From Chara braunii (taxonomy: Eukaryota; Streptophyta; Charophyceae; Charales; Characeae): a stretch of 57,516 nt of DNA. The notes under the pieces were generated by a model. It searched no databases. It had not been told where the DNA came from and saw only the letters and a program-made list of their open reading frames with translations. A program made the translations under genes and the position numbers. The stretch is taken from positions 970,309-1,027,824 of the forward strand of contig BFEA01000310.1 in the NCBI GenBank assembly GCA_003427395.1, given 5' to 3'. Of the stretch, positions 10,644 to 18,820 are shown piece by piece (the stretch's first letter is position 1; every line of letters begins with the position of its first letter).

Positions 10644-10940
10644 AAACTGAGAGTTAGCCATCGAGGTGAGCACTTTCTTATCTTAGGAGCAATATCTAAT
10701 ACTATATGTGGATTAGTTGGTACATCACATGCACTCATCTCCTATTGTGTCGATCCCTCAGATGTATTGTTTATTTACCTAGCTTTGGAACTGTGCTTTT
10801 TCTGAAGAGAAATACTGCAATTATTTTGTATGAAGACTTACTGCAATTGCCATATATTTTGTATTGGTATTCATGAGTCAGTTTCAACAATGGAAAGTCA
10901 GACTTGTAACTCATTATGTTTTATTTTGTCAATCATGCAG
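10644..10940. other. AT-rich gap between the repeat-tail gene and the protease gene
   Basis: AT-rich sequence with no convincing ORF. It ends in a pyrimidine-rich tract and an AG acceptor-like site (TTTTGTCAATCATGCAG at 10924-10940), which suggests intron sequence just before an exon. I see no promoter signal that I would defend. Confidence 0.4.
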
Positions 10941-11233
10941 GGCGACGAAAAGAATTGTGGAAAATGACACATGCACACTCGCAAAGGAAGAGAGAGAAGA
11001 ATATCATTCGTCGTGGCTTGCAAGCTTTGTCAACTTTGCCGTTATTGCCAAAAAATGAGAGAAGAAGTCGTACACCTATGACATTTTCATCTGTGAAGCC
11101 AACTGCCTTAAGGATGTTTAAAGTTGTTGGAATAAGCCTCACAGAAAGGAAGAAATTGCATCGCGCAGGTTGCAATTTATCTGTTATGGATAGCAGCACT
11201 GATGACGAAACAGATAGACAACCAACAACATGA
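10941..11233 (+). CDS. Putative upstream exon of the Ulp1-like gene
   Basis: Open in one frame from the acceptor-like AG at 10940 to the TGA at 11231-11233. It encodes a basic peptide with many Arg/Lys residues, then a serine/aspartate-rich end (MDSSTDDETD). A second acceptor (TATATGCAG, ending 11316) follows after about 80 bp of AT-rich sequence containing GTAGTC-type donor candidates. The interval is therefore plausibly exon-intron-exon leading into the protease. Basic N-terminal tails are common before Ulp1 catalytic domains. The link is by position and splice signals only. Confidence 0.35.
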
Positions 11234-11316
11234 GCTCATATCTATGTAGTCTATCACTTGTTTTTGTGTGAAGTCTTAGTCGCTCTATTGTTGTTTATAT
11301 GTGTGTTTATATGCAG

Positions 11317-12122
11317 TGCATGACCCTTCATTCCAGATTCCTTTAGCAACAATACCCCTTACTGTAGTAGAAAAGGAGTATCTTGAAATGATTACCGGCA
11401 GCACTGAAGAGAATGAAGAATAAGGCATTGTCGATTACAAGGGGAGGTGGAAGGTGGAAAAGAAAGACGTCATGCTCGCCGCCAAAGATGGGGAATGGTT
11501 AAATCATGAAGTCGTCAATTTGTACCTGCTAGCCATTCAGATCACCAATGACTACATCAAGAAGGTGGATCCGATATGTGCAGAAGTGGCAAAAGATGAA
11601 AGTTTTTGTAGCATTCCATCTGTGCATATTCTAAATTCTTTTTTCTTTTCCAGATTGTCAAAAGCTCAGTCCGCTGAAATCGAATACTTCGAAGGGACGA
11701 GATGGGTAAAGGACATAAATCTTTTCAATTTTGATCTGGTAATTATCCCTCTCCATTTCGGAAATCATTGGGCCTTAGCTTATGTCAGTATAGATCGCTC
11801 TAAGTGTAAATTTCGCCTCGTAGACTCTCTCCATCGTGTTGACTGCGGTCCAACCCTCGAACTTTTGGCAGGTTTTTTCAGAGCCGAGTTTCAGCGACAA
11901 AATCTTCGGGAAAAATATCATGTGGAGGAGCCTACATCTTACTTTGATATATCAGTAGATGGGATTCCTGCTCAAGAGGATTCTTCTAGTTGTGTTTTTT
12001 TTATGTTAGGTTTTGCATCTTTGCTTGCAAAAGGTTACTTCCCTCCGTTCGGTTTCTCACAAGATAGTATTCCTGATATGAGACTTAGAATAACATTTGA
12101 CATTTTGTCCATGGTTAGATAG
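11317..12122 (+). CDS. Ulp1/SENP-like C48 cysteine protease
   Basis: This region encodes a SUMO-protease-like catalytic domain (peptidase family C48), which cleaves SUMO or related ubiquitin-like tails. The frame opens after the acceptor at 11316. It reads PLTVVEKEYL, meets one in-frame TAA (11421-11423), then continues for about 230 codons to the TAG at 12120-12122. Counting from 11454, the DGEWLNHEVVNLY helix typical of Ulp1 lies at 12-24, catalytic His at 105 (FGNHW), Asp at 124 (RLVDS), Gln at 174 and Cys at 180 (AQEDSSSC). The tetrad is complete and correctly ordered, and the length suits a C48 core. The TAA makes it a pseudogene or marks a mis-set exon edge (the true exon could start after 11423). 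C48 domains occur both in host SUMO proteases and in several eukaryotic DNA transposons (e.g. Mutator-like, KDZ/Zisupton), so it may belong to the decayed element upstream. Confidence 0.8.
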
Positions 12123-12488
12123 GAAAGTCAATGAGAATTTCAGGTTCTAGGTTTGGAAAAATGAGGTTGACATGTTTACTTAGTGTGAACATTCGGGGTG
12201 AAAATGTGTATTGTAGGCAATTTTGAAAATATGTTGACAATGTATAATGACATTTCCTAGACTTCTCATCAGTTTTTGATGAGGTTGGCGTGTTTTACTG
12301 AGTGACATGTTTACAGAGTGGATTGCCAATCCTTGAGTGACATGTTTGTGGCTTGTGTACGTGTGAACATTCGAGGTGAAAATTTGTGTTTAATTTTCTT
12401 CAACAGCTTTCATGTATAACCATTGTTTTCTCGTTGTTTGCTTATTTTTCCCTCAGTTCTTTGTGTCATTTTACAATTAAAATAACAA
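12123..12488. other. Non-coding link with short repeats and a small hairpin
   Basis: AT-rich. The block GTGTGAACATTCGRGGTGAAAAT occurs at about 12182-12204 and 12361-12383, and GAGTGACATGTTT occurs repeatedly. CTCATCAGTTTTTGATGAG at 12268-12286 is a 7-bp hairpin that could sit in a 3' end. It separates the protease from the Penelope-like element and may hold the 5' end of the latter. Confidence 0.45.
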
Positions 12489-13406
12489 GTGAACATGAAA
12501 ACAATTTCACTTTTAACGAAAACACCGTTGAAGGAAACTAAGCAGAAGGAGGAGGAGGAAAAAACGAAGAAAAACAAGGAAGAAGAAGAGAAGGAGCAAT
12601 GGAAGAGAGAGAGGGAACAATTTGAATCGGAGCTGGGAGCTAGAATTGACAAGAAATTGGACAAAGTATGTGAAACAGTCAAGGTCGGCAAGCAGCGGGC
12701 TGTGGGAAGCTGCTCGAGCGACGAGGGAGAGCTGGCAAGACTAAGAAGAGAGAATGAGGATTTGAAGAAGGCGCTGCTTAGAGATAGAGAAGAAAACAGA
12801 GTTACGAAGATGCAAAGAGAGATCATGGCGCTGCGAAGCCAGGTGAAGAAGAGAACATGTAAGGAAGATGAGATGGTGGCGCTCAAACACGAGATTGAGC
12901 AACTACGAGAATCAACGGTCAAGGGGCAGGAAATCGCGGCTCTCAGGCAACAGATCGAAGATCTGAAGATCGAGGCGATGCAATGGAAGGACGAGGTCTT
13001 ACGCCCAGGGAATAAAAGAGGGAATATTGCGGTCGACACACCAGAGACATGCGTGAGAGGGACGCGAGGGACGCCCAAACCTAGATGGACAGAGGGCAAC
13101 GCTCATAAGAGTGATCGATGGAGAAGCGAGTACAAGAGACTAAAGAGTATGCGAAGGGCTGATCTCATGGAGGTCGAGATGCTAAAGAAAAAACTGGCGG
13201 AGGCCGAAATTGAGGTTATCAATTTACAGCAGCGGATGAGTAAGCTGGTTGCTAGAGATGAAGGAGGGGAGGAGAAGACGCAGGGAGGAACAAATCTCAA
13301 AGAAAGGATGGAAGCAGTTGCAATAGGTATGGGAAGGAAGGGGAAGAAAGCAACCCCTAACAGGGTGCGGATGAGAAGCACCCCAGCGAAGGAAGGAACT
13401 CCGTAG
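12489..13406 (+). CDS. Coiled-coil protein, probable 5' part of the Penelope-like element
   Basis: This is an open frame of 305 codons ending in TAG at 13404-13406. It is dominated by long heptad-like runs rich in Glu/Lys/Arg/Leu: about residues 14-60, 78-165 and 205-255. Short basic linkers and a basic tail (MGRKGKKATPNRVRMR) follow. No enzyme motif is seen. Coiled-coil ORFs upstream of a reverse transcriptase are common in non-LTR and Penelope-like elements, where they serve RNA binding and oligomerisation. It lies 5 bp before the SAP-like frame and is on the same strand as the nuclease/RT, so I place it in the same element. A host coiled-coil gene is the alternative. Confidence 0.6.
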   Translation: MNMKTISLLTKTPLKETKQKEEEEKTKKNKEEEEKEQWKREREQFESELGARIDKKLDKVCETVKVGKQRAVGSCSSDEGELARLRRENEDLKKALLRDREENRVTKMQREIMALRSQVKKRTCKEDEMVALKHEIEQLRESTVKGQEIAALRQQIEDLKIEAMQWKDEVLRPGNKRGNIAVDTPETCVRGTRGTPKPRWTEGNAHKSDRWRSEYKRLKSMRRADLMEVEMLKKKLAEAEIEVINLQQRMSKLVARDEGGEEKTQGGTNLKERMEAVAIGMGRKGKKATPNRVRMRSTPAKEGTP

Positions 13407-13411
13407 GAGGG

Positions 13412-13666
13412 TTGTACCAATCGAGCTGTCTTCCTCGAGAAACAGAAGAAGCAGCGCTGAGGAAAGCGGCCCTTGAGCAACTTTGCAAAGAGGCAGGATT
13501 GAGTTCGGGAGGTAAGGTCGACCAACTTGTCTGTGAATTTGCGGAATATCGGACTGAGCAAGCTTTCGGGAAGGACCGAGGGAAGGGGCCTGCGGAGGTT
13601 ATTGTGGTTGATTCATCTAAGGATGATTCTACCTACCATGCTGACGAAACCTCTGTGGAGCTCTAG
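13412..13666 (+). pseudogene. SAP-like segment joining coiled coil and nuclease
   Basis: An 84-codon frame reads ALEQLCKEAGLSSGGKVDQL followed by VCEFAEYR. This fits the helix-turn-helix spacing of SAP DNA-binding motifs (LxxLCxxxGLxxxGxKxxLVxRL), except that the basic residue after GLSSGG is Lys and no proline turn is present. It is followed by a basic stretch and an acidic VIVVDSSKDD patch. Its frame differs from both neighbours, so single-base shifts at about 13408 and 13670 separate parts of what was probably one polyprotein. Confidence 0.45.
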
Positions 13667-13719
13667 GTTCTTTCCTGAACGCGGCGTCTTTATGGCGCTC
13701 CGCCATTTTTTGTAGAGAT

Positions 13720-14280
13720 CGTAGGAAGCTCGTAGGTACTGCACATTCGAATCGGTTATATGGTGGGGCTGCGAAGGATGTTTTGTCTGTTGAAGCATGT
13801 GATCTCAGTCCCCCAGAGACGACGTGTTGGCTCAGAGAGAAGGCTTTCAATGCTTATTTTAGATTGATTGTTATTGGTCTGATTCTACGAGAGCAAATAC
13901 CATGGGCAGTAAAGTTGAGGTCCTATCTTATTGAGTTATTGGATTCGGATGTTGATTTGGAAGAATGTTATGGGCCCTTGATCTATGTTTTGGTTTCGCA
14001 ATGGACCTGGCGTATATATGTGGGTTTGACTGCACGTGCCCTTCCGATCAGGTGGGGTGAACATGTGTACAGGGCTCGTAATTTGCAGGTGGCTGACGAA
14101 GGAAAGAGGAATCAGAGGCTGTATGCCATGCTTAGGAGATGTGATGTTGGGCAGTATGTGGCAATTCCGCTGTTTAAATGTTCGATGGAGGATATGCTGG
14201 GCCTGGAGAGAAATTTGATTGGAATTCTAAATCCGCATTTGAATTGCAGAGATAGGCCACGTAGGGGTAAGAAGAGATGA
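13720..14280 (+). pseudogene. GIY-YIG endonuclease domain, N-terminal to the RT
   Basis: This GIY-YIG nuclease makes nicks for target-primed integration in Penelope-like elements. Counting from codon 13783: LIYVL at 66-70 stands for the GIY motif and IYVGLT at 78-83 for YIG. The conserved Arg and His follow in RWGEH (90-94), and the catalytic Glu is in LERNLIGILNPHLN (Glu142). The frame ends at TGA 14278-14280 but continues without shift into the RT region, so the stop is most simply a point mutation in a joint nuclease-RT protein. Canonical Penelope elements carry this domain C-terminal to the RT; here it is N-terminal, as in the permuted Naiad/Chlamys groups known from green algae and protists. 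Confidence 0.8.
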
Positions 14281-16616
14281 CTGGGTAAGCGGGAAAGAAT
14301 CAAACGGAACAAAAGAGTTTGGACTGGTCAACCAGTGGGTACCCATCTGATATTTCATTCCACTGCTGGTATTGTGTCGAATTCACTCACCAAGGTTTTA
14401 GAGTTCTGTAATGATGAGAATATTGATAAGGTAGGGATTAAATGTGTGGGTGGGCCAAGATTGGCTGAAGACTGGAAGGTCCTTAGAAGGAAGTTTGGGT
14501 CGTCCGTCGTAAGTTTCGAAGGAAGGGTGGAGTTGTTAAAAAGAGCAAAGGGATGGCTCAAGGCGGGTATTTTCCTTGTTTTTGAATCCATAGTGTGTTT
14601 TTGTTCGAAGTCTCTCATTTTGAAGCCAACCCTGGTGAACCTGTTGTCGGACCCGACCTCACGAAGGATACTGAATTCTTGGGTCTTGGGGTTACTGATT
14701 ACGGGGTTCTCTGCAGTACGTAGCTTTTCGCAGAAACGGACTCGTTATTCTCTGAGATTTATGTTGTCTTGTTTAATTCGGAAGAGATTTTGGATTAACG
14801 TCAGAAAGAGATTGACCGTGCGAGTAACCTATGATCATAGGTTGAGTAAGCCTCGAATTAGAGACTTCTGTGTTAAATTGGATATGGGAGCTGATGTTTT
14901 GTACGAATGGAAGTCGATGGTTGCCAGGCGAATGCGAGTGATATGGGTGAAAAACAAGAGTATTGGAGATTTGTTGTTCGACTTTAGGACAGCCGCGAGG
15001 ATGAAAGAGTTGACATGTGCATGTATGGGATTAGGTGATGAATTCCCAAGGGATGGGGAGCATGTATGCTTTAGATTGAACGATTGGTCCGAAGCTCCGG
15101 GATGGCTTCAGAATAATAAGAATATTTCGCGACCGAGTGAAGGAAATGTGTTGGTACGTTTGTGTGATCAACTGAATCGGTCGTTTTCGGAGGCTGACTT
15201 TCCCATGCAGAAGGCAACCCTGAGTACAGTTGTTGGATGCTCGCAAAAAACAAGGGATGTTGGACCAAGTGAGTGCAGGGTGGATTCGGTGAGGTTATGG
15301 GAGAAGTAATTTGTAGGGTTGGTAAAAATCCCTATTGATCATAATATTGGAGACACTTTGGTATGTTGCCCGTCTGTTTACCAAGAAGGATTGGATAAGC
15401 TTTTTTTGGAGAATCCTGGTTTTTGCAGATACGAAGAGGCTGAAAGTAAGTTGCTGGCTGGTATTTACAGTTCGTATAAGCAAAAAGGATTGAAGAAGTT
15501 TGCTCGGTGGAACCCAAAGGGAAAATTTGGAGACGCCTACGTTATTCCTAAGCACAAAATGTGTGGAAATGACGTCCTATCTGTCCGTCCTTCACTGAGT
15601 GTGGTGTTAGTTCTTAGTTCTAGTCGCAAGGTATCAAGGATTGTTAATCAGATGGTGTGGGATCTACCTGTAGATTCTCATTTTAACCTCAAGAGTACGG
15701 ATATGTTGCGGGATGATCAGAAGCGTATCAACGGTAAATTGAGGAAAGGTGAAGGCTGGATAACTGCGTCCTATGATATTAAAGAGATGTTCTGTAACCT
15801 TCCTCACCAATCCATTATGGAGGCTGTTGAATGGGTGACTGATTATTGGGAGGCAAAGGGAATGATTGGCGCCCTGGTTAATAAGCAGGGGAAAGGTGTT
15901 AAACTGCAGAAAGGCAAGACGGAGGAGGGATGGGAAACGGTGTGTTTTCAGACTGTGCGTAACTCTGTAGAGTTTGATCTGCAGAACTCCTACGTGAAAG
16001 TAGCAGGAAGGCTGCTTCGACAGACCATTGGAATCCCCATGGGTAACCCATCAAGCCCTGCCCTTGCCTGCCTGCCTGCTATGTGCTCATTCTGAATTCG
16101 TGTTCCTGAGCTCATTGGGTGTTTTGTCAGATTCAAAATTGGCGATTTGGTATCGTGGAGCCGAGCCGAGCGTATGACTGAGGTTTTTGAAGGATGTTAC
16201 GACAAAAAATTGAAGTTAGAATGTACGGATCGATCGGGCTGCTGGGATTTTCTTGGATGTGTGATCAAGGATTTTGGGTTTCCTATGGGGTGAGGTGTGC
16301 AGCCGTTCACAAGAATCAAAGGAATATTCTCGAGGGTATTAGATTTCAGAGTATGCAGGATGCTTGTTCCTATGCTGATAAGCAACAGAAGATGGCTGTT
16401 GTGGGCTCTTTTTTGCATAGAGCGAAGAGATTTATAGATATGCCCGGTGCGGAATTGAGCTTTCTGTTTGCTTTGAAGATTGAGCTGCGCTTGCGAGGGT
16501 TCAAGGACAAATTTTTTGATGATGGGAATTTTTCGGCTAAGTTCGGAGGGTTATGGAGTACCTGGGTTCATTGTTTGACAGGATGGGAGAAGTACTTCCC
16601 GGTACCAGTGGTATAG
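14281..16616 (+). pseudogene. Penelope-like reverse transcriptase, decayed
   Basis: The frame continues from the nuclease through TAA 15307-15309 and TGA 16093-16095, then shifts near 16285 into a frame ending at TAG 16614-16616. Motifs in order: YVIPKHK and RPSLS in the fingers; ASYDIKEMFCNLPH (motif A, catalytic Asp, near 15770-15810); RQTIGIPMGNPSSPALA (motif B, near 16018-16068). Then comes RFKIGDLVSW where the DD motif C belongs, and LECTDRSGCWDFLG (motif D/E). The thumb-like part is AKRFIDMPGAEL and RLRGFKDKFF. GIPMGNPSSPALA and DIKEMFCNLPH are typical of Penelope-like RTs, which are related to telomerase. The motif C acidic pair is incomplete (GD instead of DD), so this copy cannot be active. 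Confidence 0.82.
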
Positions 16617-17010
16617 CATCTTTTAAAGGCATGACATAATACTGGGACAAACTTAGTAGGGGCACAGGGCTGTATGTTGGGAAGTCTGCAGGCCCTGCTA
16701 ACCCCTGAATGATGCTGGGCTTATGGTACACGGAGGGATACAGGGGGCACAGGTTTCATGAGCGATGACTCTCTGGGCCCGTTTACAAGAATTAAGGGCC
16801 CGGTTTCAGGGGCCGATGTTGGTGTGTCGTGTTGTAGGCCTAGTGGCGGGGGTCTGACACCCCTGTGTCGGTTGGACCTAGAAAGGGGTCCGGTCTTGGG
16901 TTTGACGAGTCGCGACTGAGTTACCTTATGGAGAGCTGACCTAACGTAGGCTAGACGTAGTACTTATAGAAGTCCGGCACGCTCGTTAGTTCATCAGTTC
17001 GTGACGAGTA
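16617..17010 (+). other. 3' non-coding region of the Penelope-like element
   Basis: Between the RT stop and the ribozyme there is no ORF worth naming. The sequence is G/T-rich with GGGGxCC blocks. Penelope elements carry non-coding terminal repeats (pLTRs) that hold the hammerhead; this stretch is the likely pLTR lead-in. I could not find a second copy of it at the 5' end in this window, so a full pLTR pair is not demonstrated. Confidence 0.45.
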
Positions 17011-17058
17011 GACCCCTGATGAGTCCGGCTCTGGCGGCCGGATGAAACATGTAGGGTC
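17011..17058 (+). ncRNA. Type I hammerhead ribozyme with minimal stem III
   Basis: A self-cleaving RNA. Stem I is GACCC (17011-17015) with GGGTC (17054-17058). The conserved core CTGATGA is at 17016-17022. Stem II is GTCCGGC (17023-17029) with GCCGGAT (17037-17043) and a 7-nt loop. The core GAAA is at 17044-17047. Stem III is only AC/GT (17047-17048 with 17051-17052) around a 2-nt loop, and cleavage is predicted after A17053 (GUA). All core bases are present. Very short stem III is characteristic of hammerheads in Penelope-like retrotransposons, which are reported to work as dimers. Its place about 400 bp downstream of the RT supports it. Confidence 0.85.
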
Positions 17059-17560
17059 GTCCGCCAGTTGCTCGACATATGAATCATTGATATGGGCGTG
17101 CCGCCTAATGGGTATCTGTGTTGTATGATTATCTTAATGAACCCATCCTGTCGCGTTCGGGATTTGCTACAGCGTGTCTGCTTTTCTATGCTCTCTTTCT
17201 CTCTTCTCTCTCTCTCCCCCCTCTTTGCTTCTTCGTCCCTGTGCTGTTGACTTCTGAAGTTTGATGAGTTAACTATGCTCTGATGCTTGTTTTGGATGCA
17301 TGAAGTTTACTTCGACCGACCCTTGCTAAGGCGAAGTTAATAGCTGTTTGTTCTGGGAAGTTCGGTGGTTGGATTGGTAGCTTGGACTACCAGGGTATTT
17401 TGTTGTTTTTGGTGGGCTTCGCCAAGTGTCGTTGGGGTAAAACCCACTACCTATCCTGGGTAATGGTCCCAGTGGTGCACAGTGTATATTCCGGGTTGTT
17501 TGTGAGGAATTCCCGGCCTCATGGTTTTCATGATAATGGACTCCTCGCTTTTTCCCAAAA
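17059..17560. other. Downstream flank of the ribozyme, no gene seen
   Basis: A T/C-rich tract (17185-17225) and ordinary sequence, ending in an A-rich run at 17558-17620. The A-run could be a retroelement tail, but no clear element boundary or target-site duplication is visible. Confidence 0.3.
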
Positions 17561-17773
17561 AAAAAAAAAAAAAGAACTACGACAAAAACAGGCAAAAAAA
17601 AAAAAACAAAAAAAAAACACAAAATTTCCCCCCCAAACCCTGATCTCGGTTTCGGACGTGTTACTCAGGAGCTGAAACTGGGGGGTCCCCGTTAACCACG
17701 TGCGCAGAAGACACCGCCCTTCCCGGTCGTCAGCTCTTGGGACACGGAGTTTCAACTGCGCTGCCGAGACCCA

Positions 17774-17880
17774 ACAGTCTTCCCCCGAATACAACGTACG
17801 GTCATTATAGCTGAATTTGGTGTATCTTTCAGTCTAAATTGAGCTATAATCACCGTAGGTTGTATTCGGGGGAAGACTGT
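17774..17880. mobile_element. MITE-like foldback, family 1 copy A (TCTTCCCCCGAATACA)
   Basis: A 107-bp near-palindrome. The left end ACAGTCTTCCCCCGAATACA and right end pair perfectly over 22 bp, and pairing continues with a few mismatches through TACGGT-ATTATAGCT, giving arms of over 40 bp. The loop is AT-rich. No target-site duplication could be fixed. A second copy lies at about 33352-33463. Confidence 0.8.
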
Positions 17881-18335
17881 AGGCCTGTAGAAACATAGCG
17901 CTGAGAGCGGGAAAGCGTTCGTGTGCCCTGCCGCATCTATGGTCGGCCAGTATCCGGCGAGAAAACCGCCACGTTCTCGCACGCCTGCAGGGTTGGACTG
18001 ATGAGGGTATGCTGGCAGCAAGCAGGAGGCGGGAAAGTGCCTCCTCGCGCAACTTACCAAATTTTGCAGGGACTCAGAAACTGAGATAAACGGGAGTTGG
18101 AAAAACAGAAAAGAAAGAACTTTTTTTCGAGGTAGGAAGGAATTTAATTTAAGAAACAAAACGAAAAGAGAAAAAGAGAGCGGAATGACTACCAACAGCA
18201 ACGAAAAGAGAAGACGGCACCGTCTAATGCCGACAGCGATTCATTGCTGCCCTGCTTAACAAAGAGCGAATTGGTGGATGATGCTTTTTCAGCTTGAATG
18301 TGGAAAATATTCACTCGCCATTTTTCTCTCTTTCA
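17881..18335. other. Intergenic sequence, nothing supported
   Basis: Mixed unique-looking sequence between the MITE and the minisatellite. Both strands show only short frames without protein character. No RNA gene or repeat was recognised. Confidence 0.3.
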
Positions 18336-18339
18336 CATT

Positions 18340-18505
18340 TGGCGATCCATGGAGCGAGGGGCTATGCCTTCAAAAAGTGATGCGATCGATGGAACGAGGG
18401 GCTATGCCTTCCAAAAGTTATGCGATCGATCGGAGCGAGGGCCTATGCCTTCAAATAGTGATGCGATCGATGGAGCAAGGAGGCTATGCCTTCAAAAAGT
18501 GATCA
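18340..18505. repeat. Minisatellite, ~41-bp unit x4
   Basis: Four units of 40-42 bp with the pattern GATCGATGGAxCGAGGGGC then TATGCCTTCAAAAAGTGATGC. Unit starts fall near 18342, 18382, 18423 and 18465. The unit contains the palindrome GATCGATC in part. No coding role is seen. Confidence 0.85.
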
Positions 18506-18762
18506 GACCTAATGCGATTGTGAATATATCGACTCACGAAGAATGCTGATTGAAGACGGATTATAAACACGAAGAAGAATGACGAGAACAATTTAAACGA
18601 AGACAAAAACAAGGATAGAATCATAGAACACTGAACTTACACCGGAGTGTGGAGGTGTGAACAACTTCAGAGAGAAAGGTAAGATCTTTCTCTCCTTACC
18701 ACACACCAACCTTCACCGGCTAAAACCTTCTCTCCACACCTTCCACGCCCCCCCTCATACCT

Positions 18763-18763
<1 letters not shown>

Positions 18764-18795
<32 letters not shown>

Positions 18796-18811
18796 CCCCC
18801 CCCCCCCCCCC
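18764..18811. repeat. 48-nt poly-C tract (poly-G on the gene strand)
   Basis: An almost pure C run with one G at 18795. It lies about 9 bp beyond the stop codon of the minus-strand gene ending at 18821. On the transcript strand it is a G-run able to form quadruplexes, so it could affect 3'-end formation or simply be a slippage product. Its length may be unreliable in the assembly. Confidence 0.85.
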
Positions 18812-18820
18812 AAAGTGGCA

